Positions 33,108 through 44,130 of a DNA stretch of 64,000 nucleotides are shown here, in pieces. The notes beneath the pieces were generated by a model that ran no database searches, was not told the DNA's origin, and was given only the letters and a program-made list of their open reading frames with translations. This stretch comes from Silene conica (taxonomy: Eukaryota > Streptophyta > Magnoliopsida > Caryophyllales > Caryophyllaceae): positions 43,418,079 to 43,482,078 of the forward strand of contig CM055313.2 in assembly GCA_029255685.2 (NCBI GenBank), in the 5' to 3' direction. A program made the translations under genes and the position numbers. Position 1 is the first letter of the stretch, and the number at the start of each line of letters is the position of its first letter.

Positions 33108-33588
33108 ATGGCAAATAACGCTCCACCTCTCCCACAACACGTTTCATGGCTCCAATCTTTTATGAATCGTTGCAAGCTTAGGAAGCAAGGCACCAATTTC
33201 AAAGAATGGGAATCCCAATTACTTATAGCTGCGAAAGGTGACAATAAGATTCGTTTCCTTACAAAAGCTGCTCCTCCTGTACCTACTGCTCATTCCACGG
33301 TTGAGACTCGTGAGGTCTATGAGGCCTATATGAAGGAGTCAAATATTCTTAGGGACATACTCATTTTCTCTTTGGAGCCGGATCTCCAAGAAAGGATGAT
33401 TATGTTTAGCACGGCAAATGAGATTTACACCAAGCTTAAGAATATGTTTTCTCAAACTCCTAGGACTTTGCTTCATGAAGTAATTTCTGCTTGGTTTGAC
33501 CCAAATTCGTATAAGGGTCAATTTACGAGTTCTCATGTGATTAAGTCGGTTGTTCCATCTGAAATCTTGCAAATTCAAAAGGTGCAAG
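33108..33588 (+). CDS. Element E gag, N-terminal part (interrupted by F)
   Basis: Chosen start ATG 33108 (MANNAPPLPQHVSWLQSF); the frame is open further upstream but unrelated. It encodes the copia gag polyprotein domain of the UBN2/DUF4219 type (NFKEWESQLLIAAKGDNKIRFL, EVYEAYMKESNILRDILIFSLE, TANEIYTKLKNMF). It forms the particle shell. The gene is broken after codon 160 by element F at target GCAAG. Removing F and one TSD copy leaves the reading frame continuous with 41287-41639, so F landed in an otherwise open gag gene. Confidence 0.88.
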
Positions 33589-35611
33589 TGATGCGTGCCT
33601 ATTTTATGATGTTTTACATCTATTTTTACACGCATTTTGTCGCTCATTTACTATGTTTTAGCATTTATTTCCCAACAATTGTCTACTTTCGTATTTTTAT
33701 GCTCTTTTGCAGATTTATGCGGAAAAGGGACGATTCTATACCAAATTTATGCCCTCGGGACTTTTTATGACTAAGGACAAGAAGGAACGAAGCCTAGCGC
33801 ATATTTCAAGGCCTGAAGATAGTTTTAACAAGCAATAAAAGAATCAATCCACGATGTTGCAGCCTGTTTCAAATGGCTATATCTCGAGTTCTAGAGCTGA
33901 TAATGGAGTGATTCTAGTTGGAGGTGAAAGCTTATCCTCTTAGCTTTCCGACGCCGCGAGAATCGCTTGATTTCGATAAGTAACGAAGAAATGGCAGCTG
34001 TTTTAAGAACGATGCGCGCTGCAGTCCCGACAGTTGGTCGACCGACCAACAAAGTAGGTCGATCGACCAGGTGCCTATTGGAAAAGCCCAGAATTTGCCT
34101 GAAGCCCAGAAATTGCATAAAATCCGTAAAGCGGTCGACCGACCGAAAATATTGGTCGACCGACCACAGCACCGACCCAGAAGTTTCCGAAAAGCCCATA
34201 CAAGTGTTTAGGTCATTAGGAAACTCTTTAATTCTGCCTATATAAGCTAATTCAGTCCCTAATTGAGATATCATCAAGTTCTTAATCTAGTTTTTTATCA
34301 TAGAATTACAATCAAGTCCTAATGGAGAGATGCAGCCCCAATTAGAGAAAAAACTCCATTGTTAGATTTTGGTACCAAGCTTTCATCTTTATTCTTAGAT
34401 TTTCCATTCAAGTTGTAAGTTTGTCACAATTAATCTTTCCTTTTTATTCAATCTTATTATTCATCTTGTTGTTATTTTCTTATTTCATGTTTACCCTTTT
34501 ATTGTCATCTTTAATTATGTTAAGTCCTTTAATGTTCTTAGTTATTGTTAGTTTCATAATTAGAAGTATGCATAGCTAATTCTTGTGATTAGGAATTAGG
34601 GGAACCATGTAAAGACTTGACTTTGATAAGTTTGATGATTAAATTACCAATCCCCCATTGTTGTTGGTGAACTAATCCTTAGGATTGAAAGATTATTAGG
34701 ATTAGTTTAACAACAACTTTGGGATAGCCCTTGAACGAAAGTTTAGTGCTTTTCTAGGAACCCTAAGACCGTAAGGATTGGGTAGAATATCGACCTAAAG
34801 GTTTATTCTTTGTTCCTTGGGATTGTGTTATTTGATTGTTTTACCCTTCATTGACTTGTTTTAACCATGGGGAACCAAAGTTCCTAATCTCCTTTTCATC
34901 TTATTTTAATTTCTTTATTATTATTGCATGTTTAGATTGATGTTCTTTATGATTTCCATGTTTACTCCTATTTTTATAATTGTTTTAATAGTTATGAGTA
35001 GCTAATTTCATATGTTAGGATGTAGGGAGTAAATATGCGAAAGTAGTATAAATTCCGAATCGACATGTCGCAGGCAGGAGGTCGACCGACCACCATTACA
35101 GGTCGGCCGACCGACTCGTGTTCGAATTCCGTTTTGCTTTAATTTGCAGACTATAATAACCTACAATGAGACCAAAAGGAGACTTGTAGGATGTTAGTAT
35201 TGACCTACCCAAGATTGAGAGATTTGGGAAGGGCATTGGTTTACATCTTAAGACGGATAGGTTACTTATGACTGAAAGGTTTGTGACCTAAAATTTAGGA
35301 ATCACCCTTATGCGACTGCAATACATGTTGACTTAGGATTTATATTATCTTAGCTGTTTATTACCCAAACATCCTAGCATCTCTTTTATTATATTTTATT
35401 TTCATCTTTATTTACTTGTTTTATTTTATATTTGTTTAGACTTAATTAGCAACAATAAAAAAACACCCCTCTTCTTATTATTATTTTATAGATTAAAAAT
35501 TAGCAAACATAATTAACCTTGTCTCTCTGTGGTTCGACCCTTACTATCACTATCTATAGTTTTAGTTTGGTTTATAAATTTTATCTTTGACACCCACAAC
35601 GACGGGTATCA
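33589..35611 (+). repeat. 5' LTR of element F
   Basis: 2023 bp, TGATGCGTGCCTATTTT to GACGGGTATCA. The GGTCGACCGACC pairs lie at 34037-34078 and 34133-34174, followed 65 bp later by a TATA box TATATAAG (34239-34246). A further pair (35069-35100) lies downstream of the presumed transcription start. ORFs overlapping these motifs in both strands are by-products of the GC-rich repeats. Confidence 0.93.
34239..34246 (+). promoter_or_regulatory. TATA box of LTR F (5' copy)
   Basis: TATATAAG in a pol II promoter context: downstream of the paired GGTCGACCGACC motifs and upstream of a pyrimidine-rich leader. The 3' LTR copy is at 39910-39917. Inferred from sequence only. Confidence 0.65.
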
Positions 35612-35616
35612 AATTT

Positions 35617-35634
35617 TGGCGCCGTTGCTGGGGA
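35617..35634 (+). other. Primer-binding site of element F (tRNA-Asp)
   Basis: TGGCGCCGTTGCTGGGGA, complementary with one mismatch to the 3' end of plant tRNA-Asp(GUC), the usual Athila primer. G has the unmutated version at 48206. Confidence 0.85.
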
Positions 35635-35788
35635 GACGGTATAATTTTGTTTGTTAGTTTTTAGTTTATTTTTTTCTTGTCTTAAGGAACTTAGGTTCCT
35701 TAAGACCGTTCTTACCTTGTCTTCTAGTTTTGTTTCAGAAGACAGGTTTTTGAGAGGAAGGCTTTTTACTCTCAGTGCTATTGCGATC

Positions 35789-37249
35789 ATGTCTACTATT
35801 TCTGATAATCTTCAGCCAGCAGCACACCACCTCCCAGGGGGATTTATTCCCCCCGTTGATTTTTATCTCTCCTATATCAAATTATTGGAGCAAAAACAGT
35901 TTGCAGGTCTACCAGATGAGGATCCTTTGAAGCATTTGGAGCTATTTACAGATTATTTTTGTTCCGCACCCGTATCGGCGGGAGAGCGAGATAAGGTTAA
36001 GGAGATGTTTTTTCGTTTCTCCTTGAAAGATTCTGCGCGTGAATGGATTCGTTACCTTGATATGGAAGCAGCTAGCGTTACAGATTGGACATCTCTAGCA
36101 TTGGCTTTCTGCCAACGGTACACTTCGCCAGCAAAAACCAATGCTTTGAGAATTCAAATCTCAAATTTCCAGCAAGGACCCGATGAGAAATTTCCTGAAG
36201 CGTGGGCCCGTTTTAAGAAGTTGGTTCGATCCGTTCCTCACCACGGCTTTGAGGAGTGGTACCTTTGCCACCGATTCTATAGCTCTTTGTATGATGACTA
36301 CAGAGCCATCCTTGATTCAACTACAAATGGAAGATTTTATAATGTAGCTGCTGACAAGGGTTGGGTTACTATTGAGGAGTTGGCGGTTCATAGAGCTGAT
36401 AATGGAAATTCATGTGGGGATTCACTGAAAACAAATATTGAAATAAGTCATGTTTCCGCACTTGAAACATCCAATAACGCTCGTTCCGAAGAACTTGAGA
36501 AAGCCTATGAGGGACCAACCCCAAGGGATGATGCTGCCGTAGTTCAGGACGAAGAAATTGATCCCGTGCACAGGTCAGAAGGTCGACCGACCACAACATC
36601 TGGTCGACCGACCTCGACACCTGACGTGAGATCAGTCTCTGCAGAACAGGAAATTTTCGATGATACAGAGTCTGGTCGACCGACCGCTGTACCCGGTCGA
36701 CCGACCACTGTTCCTGAGCAGAATGCAGTTTCTATTCCCGAATCGCTGGATCCTTCCCTCATTCAAGACCTCACCAGTATTCCTATTGTGGATTCGCCTC
36801 CTGAGCTACCTAACTCTCCTCTCATCACTAACTCGACGGAGATTCTGAAGTTAAAAGAGCCAAAGATTGCTGATTCTGCGACAAGCATTGCAGTCCCGTA
36901 TCCGGATTATTTAGAGAAAGTAAAGTTGGAGCTTCAGTTCGGAAAAATATTGGAGATCGTCAAGGGCCTTGAGCGTAAGAGGAAATTGGAGGACCATCCT
37001 ATTATTTCTGTTGTTGCAGGTCATGATAAAAAGGGCATAGGAGATCCTGGAGATACTGGGGAGACGAAATTGGAGCAAGTTGCTGAAAAAGACCGGCCGG
37101 GCAAAGTAAAGAAGCGTGTCATAGCTTATGCGACACCAGATACCCTTCCTCCGGCTAGGCCTGTTGTCTGGAAGCCCAGAGTAGCGGTCAGTACTGCTGA
37201 AAGGACCTATTTTAGCCAAGTGCCTTACTTTGGGGTATCTTGCTGCTGA
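35789..37249 (+). CDS. Element F gag protein with truncated protease linker
   Basis: 486 codons from ATG 35789 (MSTISDNLQPAAHHLPGGF); the frame extends back to 35651 but that part looks untranslated. Residues about 25-200 form the retrotransposon gag domain (EDPLKHLELFTDYF, SAREWIRYLDM, LALAFCQRYTSPAKTNALR, LCHRFYSSLYDDYRAILD). There is no zinc knuckle. Around residues 260-315 four GRPT repeats are encoded by GGTCGACCGACC copies. Near residue 370 PYPDYLEKVKLELQFGKILE resembles the segment before the protease in G (PFPQRLARAKLEQKYGKFLD), so the ORF keeps the gag-protease linker but not the protease. Intact frame; probably produced recently. Confidence 0.88.
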   Translation: MSTISDNLQPAAHHLPGGFIPPVDFYLSYIKLLEQKQFAGLPDEDPLKHLELFTDYFCSAPVSAGERDKVKEMFFRFSLKDSAREWIRYLDMEAASVTDWTSLALAFCQRYTSPAKTNALRIQISNFQQGPDEKFPEAWARFKKLVRSVPHHGFEEWYLCHRFYSSLYDDYRAILDSTTNGRFYNVAADKGWVTIEELAVHRADNGNSCGDSLKTNIEISHVSALETSNNARSEELEKAYEGPTPRDDAAVVQDEEIDPVHRSEGRPTTTSGRPTSTPDVRSVSAEQEIFDDTESGRPTAVPGRPTTVPEQNAVSIPESLDPSLIQDLTSIPIVDSPPELPNSPLITNSTEILKLKEPKIADSATSIAVPYPDYLEKVKLELQFGKILEIVKGLERKRKLEDHPIISVVAGHDKKGIGDPGDTGETKLEQVAEKDRPGKVKKRVIAYATPDTLPPARPVVWKPRVAVSTAERTYFSQVPYFGVSCC

Positions 37250-39262
37250 GTCGTAGTTCTTGTTTAGTATTTTATTTCAGTTTTTTGTTGGACTATTTAT
37301 TTTCTTGTTTTTAGACTTAGACTCTTTTTACTTTTGTTGCTTCGTTTGAGACATTTTAGGCTTGGTTCTGGGATCTTGCGCATTTGTTGGGCGCATATTT
37401 TTCTTGCTTTTTCAGGTTCTACGAAGAAAAACGAAGACCGCTGGGACAAAGACGGTCGACCGACCAGTTACGCCAGTCGGTCGACCTAGTCGCCGCATTG
37501 CAGAAATTTTCGGTACTTTACAGGAAGGTCGGTCGACCTGTTCTCTTGGTCGGTCGACCTACCGTTCTGTCGCAGTCTTTCGATTTCTTCCTCGGGAACC
37601 GTGCAACCGTTCTTGGGTACTTGAGTGGCACTGCTAGCCACCAAAACCTCCCAGCTTACGCTGGTTTGGGAAGGTTTTTCTCATGCGCTTCATAATCCAG
37701 TGAGTTCTTTCCAGTTTTTCCTTAGCTTTTATTCTCTTTGCATCTTTCATTTATTTTTTTTTTTCTGAAACCTCTACTTAGGCTGATGCACAATGGGGAC
37801 ATTGTGCGGGTTGGTTTGGGGAATGGTTTCGTGTTACATGCATTGCATTCTGTCACACGTTTATTGCATTTCTGTCTTGCATTGTTCTTTTTCTTTATTT
37901 TCCTTATATATACAAAAATCCAAAAAAATGAAAAATTCAAAAAAATGCACGTTTATTTTAGCATATAGGTCGAGTCGGAACGAAAGTATTTCAAGGATGA
38001 TTTTGCTTTCTTACATGTTTATGCCTTTATCTTGCCTTGTCAACTTGTTTTAGTATGAAAGTCTTTTGCATATCTACGAGTTTTTGTTAACTTGCGTATC
38101 TTGAGACTTGACTTATACCTTGGCAACCTACTATACATTCTGAGTTTTAGAGCCTTATTCCTGGTTTCATTATTAAACCGGTTGTCTAGGATGTGAGTAG
38201 TACTCCCCTTGGAACATGTTACATCAATATGCGTAAACATGAACTTGAATTGCTACATACTTGTTTTACTTTCTCGTTTTGTGAGTCTTGATACGTGCAT
38301 TTGGGATCCCTTTTCTCTTATTTACCCATAAGCCTTACATAGCCAAAATTGCCTTTTTATTCCCCCAAAACTACATCCCATACTTAGCCTACCCTTCCAA
38401 GCTAGTATTTGTGGTCATTGGATTATTTTTTGAGGCATCTTGGTTTGTATGCTATCATGAGCAAAAAGAGAAAAGAAAGAAAGAAAGAAAGAAAAGAAAA
38501 GAAAAAGAACAAGAAAAAGGAAAAAAAAGGAAAAAAAAAAAGAAAAACGAAAAAAATCCGGAAAATACGGAAGTCAGTCGACCGACCAGCTTCTTGGGTC
38601 GGCCGACCACCTGACATCTTCAGAAAAAAAAATTCGTTCCAAAAATCCCTTTCTTTTATATGTTATCACTCCCGTACTTCATTCAAAAATATTGGGGAGT
38701 CCTTTCTTAATTTTAATATGAGAGTTGTGCTACATAAGAGCACTTTCTTAATATCAAAAGTTGTGAAATATGTTGTTGGGAACCGGTTTTACTAGCTTGG
38801 CTACTAACCCCACATATCCAAAAACATCTTAACCACTTTTTACCTTTTACCTCACATATCTTTCATTACCTCAATTGCATGTATCCAAGTCAGTTAATGA
38901 GTTTGTTACACATAGTTGTAGAATTCTTGTTCATGTTAGATTGCAGGCATGTTTCCATGGGTCGCAGTTAGGTGAGTGTCATGACAAATTACTTCTTTCT
39001 ATCTTCTACATATACTAACCCTTTGCTTCATGAGTGTCTCGAGCGTACCGCGAGAGTCCATGGTATAAAGTCTCTATAGTCTTTATTTTTGCAAGTCTGA
39101 CGACCCCATAACTCGTTTGCATGATTTGAATGCTTTCTCATTTTGTACTTGGCATTGGTGTAGGCTAACATGTAAATTTCGCTCTGAGATTGAAATCGTT
39201 CCATTAGTTAAGATCGAGTCTATTTCTTGCTTGAGGGCAAGCAAGGTTTGGTTTGGGGAATT
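37250..39262 (+). other. Element F 3' non-coding region
   Basis: Two kilobases without coding potential. It holds three pairs of the GGTCGACCGACC motif or its reverse (37454-37492, 37528-37560, 38576-38608), a purine tract (38465-38546), a PPT-like TTGGTTTGGGGAATGG (37811-37826) and the true PPT GGTTTGGTTTGGGGAATT (39245-39262) directly before the 3' LTR. Confidence 0.85.
38465..38546 (+). repeat. Purine-only AG-rich tract
   Basis: About 80 nearly pure A/G bases (AAAGAAAG units, then A-rich). It looks like a microsatellite; ORFs rich in K/R on one strand and F/L on the other come from it. Confidence 0.9.
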
Positions 39263-41281
39263 TGATGCGTGCCTATTTTATGATGTTTTACATCTATTTT
39301 TACACGCATTTTGTCGCTCATTTACTATGTTTTAGCATTTATTTCCCAACAATTGTCTACTTTCATATTTTTATGCTCTTTTGCAGATTTATGCGGAAAA
39401 GGGACGATTCTATACCAAATTTATGCCCTCGGGACTTTTTATGACTAAGGACAAGAAGGAATGAAGCCTAGCGCATATTTCAAGGCCTGAAGATAGTTTT
39501 AACAAGCAAAAGAATCAATCCACGATGTTGCAGCCTGTTTCAAATGGCTATATCTCGAGTTCTAGAGCTGATAATGGAGTGATTCCAGTTGGAGGTGAAA
39601 GCTTATCCTCTTAGCTTTCCGACGCCGCAAGAATCGCTTGATTTCGATAAGTAACGAAGAAATGGCAGCTGTTTTAAGAACGATGCGCGCTGCAGTCCCG
39701 ACAGTTGGTCGACCGACCAACAAAGTAGGTCGATCGACCAGGTGCCTATTGGAAAAGCCCAGAATTTGCCTGAAGCCCAGAAATTGCATAAAATCCGTAA
39801 AGCGGTCGACCGACCGAAAATATTGGTCGACCGACCACAGCACCGACCCAGAAGTTTCCGAAAAGCCCATACAAGTGTTTAGGTCATTAGGAAACTCTTT
39901 AATTCTGCCTATATAAGCTAATTCAGTCCCTAATTGAGATATCATCAAGTTCTTTTCTAGTTTTCTATCATAGAATTACAATCAAGTCCTAATGGAGAGA
40001 TGCAGCCCCAATTAGAGAAAAAACTCCATTGTTATATTTTGGTACCAAGCTTTCATCTTTATTCTTAGATTTTCCATTCAAGTTGTAAGTTTGTCACAAT
40101 TAATCTTTCCTTTTTATTCAATCTTATTATTCATCTTGTTGTTATTTTCTTATTTCATGTTTACCCTTTTATTGTCATCTTTAATTATGTTAAATCCTTT
40201 AATGTTCTTAGTTATTGTTAGTTTCATAATTAGAAGTATGCATAGCTAATTCTTGTGATTAGGAATTAGGGGAACCATGTAAAGACTTGACTTTGATAAG
40301 TTTGATGATTAAATTACCAATCCCCCATTGTTGTTGGTGAACTAATCCTTAGGATTGAAAGATTATTAGGATTAGTTTAACAACAACTTTGGGATAGCCC
40401 TTGAACGAAAGTTTAGTGCTTTTCTAGGAACCCTAAGACCGTAAGGATTGGGTAGAATATCGACCTAAAGGTTTATTCTTTGTTCCTTGGGATTGTGTTA
40501 TTTGATTGTTTTACCCTTCATTGACTTGTTTTAACCATGGGGAACCAAAGTTCCTAATCTCCTTTTCATCTTATTTTAATTTCTTTATTATTATTGCATG
40601 TTTAGATTGATGTTCTTTATGATTTCCATGTTTACTCCTATTTTTATAATTGTTTTAATAGTTATGAGTAGCTAATTTCATATGTTAGGATGTAGGGAGT
40701 AAATATGCGAAAGTAGTATAAATTCCGAATCGACATGTCGCAGGCAGGAGGTCGACCGACCACCATTACAGGTCGGCCGACCGACTCGTGTTCGAATTCC
40801 GTTTTGCTTTAATTTGCAGACTATAATAACCTACAATGAGACCAAAAGGAGACTTGTAGGATGTTAGTATTGACCTACCCAAGATTGAGAGATTTGGGAA
40901 GGGCATTGGTTTACATCTTAAGACGGATAGGTTACTTAAGACTGAAAGGTTTGTGACCTAGAATTTAGGAATCACCCTTATGCGACTGCAATACATGTTG
41001 ACTTAGGATTTATATTATCTTAGCTGTTTATTACCCAAACATCCTAGCATCTCTTTTATTATATTTTATTTTCATCTTTATTTACTTGTTTTATTTTATA
41101 TTTGTTTAGACTTAATTAGCAACAATCAAAAAACACCCCTCTTCTTATTATTATTTTATAGATTAAAAATTAGCAAACATAATTAACCTTGTCTCTCTGT
41201 GGTTCGACCCTTACTATCACTATCTATAGTTTTAGTTTGGTTTATAAATTTTATCTTTGACACCCACAACGACGGGTATCA
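39263..41281 (+). repeat. 3' LTR of element F
   Basis: 2019 bp, near-identical to 33589-35611, ending GGGTATCA followed by TSD GCAAG. It has a TATA box at 39910-39917 and motif pairs at 39708-39749, 39804-39845 and 40749-40780. Confidence 0.95.
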
Positions 41282-41286
41282 GCAAG

Positions 41287-41639
41287 CTCCTGACTATGTC
41301 ATAATAGATCGAATTCTTCGCTTCCTAGATATGCCTTTACGGGCAGAGAGGGAGTTTGGACTTATTCGAAGTACCGAGAAGAATACACTTAATCTTGAGA
41401 ATAGGAGCAATAGGAAGCATGAAAGGAGAAATGGTAAAGGAAAGGGTAAAATGACATCCATGATCACATCATCTTCAAAGGTTGAAGATAAGTGCCATTA
41501 TTGCATGAAGATAGGACATTGGAAACTTCAATACTCACATTTCACCAAAAAAAAAAGACATTGGAAAGGCAATTGTCCAATGTATTTGGCCGACCTAAAG
41601 CTTGAAAAGTTCACTCTTTTGGTAACATTTCTTGTTTAA
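41287..41639 (+). CDS. Element E gag, C-terminal part with zinc knuckle
   Basis: Continuation of E's gag after F, in frame with 33588 when F and a TSD copy are removed, ending TAA 41637-41639. Basic region (NRSNRKHERRNGKGKGK) then the RNA-binding zinc knuckle. The knuckle begins CHYCMKIGHWK, but 14 residues (42 nt, bounded by a repeat of GACATTGGAAA) intervene before HWKGNCP. The fourth cysteine is therefore displaced, and the position nearest to it holds tyrosine. This may impair RNA packaging. Confidence 0.85.
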
Positions 41640-44130
41640 ACTCATGTTATAACATTAACCTTTGTATAATGATACAAATTGTTAATATTAACCCTTTTAA
41701 TTGTTTTAAAGGGACTCCTTCCAAGATCTAGGGCAAGGAGAAAGGAAAGGAGAGCTTGAAGCTCATTCCATGGATGGCTATGGTAGCATCCGAGATTGAA
41801 GACATGAAGAGAATGGCTCTAATTTTCATTTGATGACTTCTTTCTTTTTGCATTTTAATTTAAGAACTTTGTATTTCTTGTACGACAAGAATCTTGTTGA
41901 AATAATGGTTGTAATAGTGGTGACTTGGTTTTCAACCCAAGTCATCCTTTTGTTCTAAATCAAACATGTTTGGTTGTTTTGAAATGCTTTTATAACATGA
42001 ATTGATACGATTTTCATAAATCGTAATTAAGTACCTTGAACGATTCACCGTACAATAAACATGATAGGATCATTATAAAAGTAATACGACTTACTTAAAA
42101 ACAGGAATTGCATCCCGTGAAATACTTCAAATTCAAACATAAGAACATCAGTTCGTTATAAGATGATTACCTAAAACGAATGATAGTACTAATGTCTCAC
42201 TGCTCACATAATTCTTTATCCAAGGTATTGTTGTCGGGCGAAAATGCTATCCTTCTTAAATAACGGTTATTTTAAAGGATAGAGTGGGAGAAATTCTACG
42301 CCCGTAAACCAATGAAATAAACAAACATAGGATCATGGAGAAGAGTCCTATGAGGAGTCCTTGAGGAGAACTCTAAGAGATTGGATAAAAGAAACTACGA
42401 GAAGACACAGAAGAAACTACGCAAGGACACAATAGGAAAATGTTCCATATGTTGTCAAAATTCCTAGAGAGGATAAAGGGAACCGCGAGTGTTAACGGAA
42501 GGAAATCGTTTCCATGATGTTAAGGTTTCTGTTTTATAAAGATAATAGAGGAGAAATCGTCTCCCGATCTCGTGGGAAGGAAAATGAAAAATGAAATGTT
42601 CATAGCGAGTTGAGAAAATGTTTGAAGTGAATCAAAATCATCTCCGAGTTGAGAAAATGTTTGAAATAAATCAAAATGAAATGTTCATTATGAGTTGAGA
42701 AGATGTTTAAAGATGTTAACTAATCACTATGAAGATAGTGGGAGTTATAAACTATAAGATAGTAATATGGAATTCAGTGGGAGAAAAGTTATTAAGAAAA
42801 CGAAACCTACCATTTAGAGAGAATGGTGATTCTTTAAAAGGTTAAAGAATATGAGGTTTTCAATTCTAGATGAATGTATGTTAAGAACATAAATCATAAG
42901 TGAGTTTATTATATGACAATGAAACGTCATCGATCAGTTAACAAGGTTTGGATTTGAATCCGAGATATGAAAATGTTAATTCATATAACCTTGATCAAGA
43001 TGCCATAAGTTGAAATAAAGCCATATTTCGATATAAGTTTCTCGAGGAGAACTAGTAGATCGAATTTAGGTAAACTACAATATAAATTCGAGTACAGTAT
43101 GACTATGTTCATAAGGATAACATGTCATGAGTTTTGAGAAAACAGTGGGAGCTTCCTTAAAGTAAGGAGACTCGAGTCGAGTATAAAGACTTGAAATGTA
43201 CTTGAACAAGATCATACTATGCGAGATAATATGAGTCATAAGGAAACCAGAATTTGTAGGTTAAAAGATGTGAATATATGGTATATTCATATTACGAACC
43301 ATTAATACAAATAGATATATAATCATCAAAGATTGTTTATGTGGAGCAACAATATCGTTTTGATTGTTCGCACATAAAAATCACTCTTATCGTTTGAGTT
43401 ATTATTATTATTAATATTAACTCACAATTTATACTTTGTGAAATCCAAATGGGTTGTAAGAGACAATTTGAACCCCATAAGTGAACTGGATTAACTTAGT
43501 ATAGCCCATAGTCGCTTGTATGAGGTGACGTCTCGAAGCGACTAGAATGTGAGGCGATTGATGGCAAGTTCAAATGTCATAGAGTCATATCGGATTACTA
43601 GTCGATCACATAGGCAGACTGTGTAACACTCTGTCGGGCATTTAGTGACCGCTTATAGAGTTCTGGAAATTTTATAATTAGCCTGGTCGTGGCGAGAGCT
43701 ACTATATTATTCACATAAGTCGATTCTTTGACTTGAGACTGTTCGCCCAAGGTGATGCAGCCTCAGATTGACTTTGATTTTAGCTCCACGATCAACCGTT
43801 AAAGGGGGTCAAATGGGCTTCTTTTGGGTCATGATGGACTGTGTTAGCGAAGGGAACAGTAGGATAGGAATTGTCCAACCCCCTTGTCAGGGTTGTCTTA
43901 AATCTCAAGGCCACTCGAGGAGAAGTTTAACTGGAAATGCGTGGCCACGCTCGGAAGGTATCTATGGTAGATAATTCCGGTCAAAGCAGTTAAATCTCCA
44001 GATCGAGAAAAACCGCTCAAGATATGATCAAATGCAAGTAAGACCTGGAAGACACCTTGCATTGAGTGGGAGATGACGTAATAGGACAAGAGAATTGGTG
44101 ACGCACACTTGTCGAGGACAAGTGGGAGAT
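41640..44130 (+). other. Element E 3' non-coding region and PPT
   Basis: About 2.5 kb occupying the place of pol, with no RT, integrase or protease motif and no long ORF. A purine-rich stretch at 42320-42850 (repeats of GTTGAGAAAATGTTTGAA at 42610-42665) is the only internal repeat I see. The PPT ACAAGTGGGAGAT (44118-44130) abuts the LTR. Confidence 0.85.

Larger units (their letters stand above)
33589..41281 (+). mobile_element. Element F: gag-only Athila-like Ty3/gypsy retrotransposon
   Basis: A 7693-bp element with LTRs 33589-35611 and 39263-41281, an Asp-tRNA primer site (35617-35634), one gag ORF and perfect TSDs GCAAG (33584-33588, 41282-41286). No protease active site, RT, RNase H or integrase is present; the coding region passes from gag straight into 2 kb of non-coding sequence. 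The LTRs differ at about ten single bases by eye, so insertion was recent. Its most peculiar trait is the 12-mer GGTCGACCGACC, repeated in pairs in both LTRs, the gag gene and the 3' region. Confidence 0.92.

Noticed and set aside
33891..34277. 128-codon minus ORF (repeated at 39562-39948) with VDRP/GRPT repeats
   Set aside because: Encoded by the GGTCGACCGACC motifs in the F LTRs; present twice because of LTR duplication.
38288..38795. Lysine-rich ORFs resembling nucleolar proteins
   Set aside because: Product of the A/G-rich tract 38465-38546.
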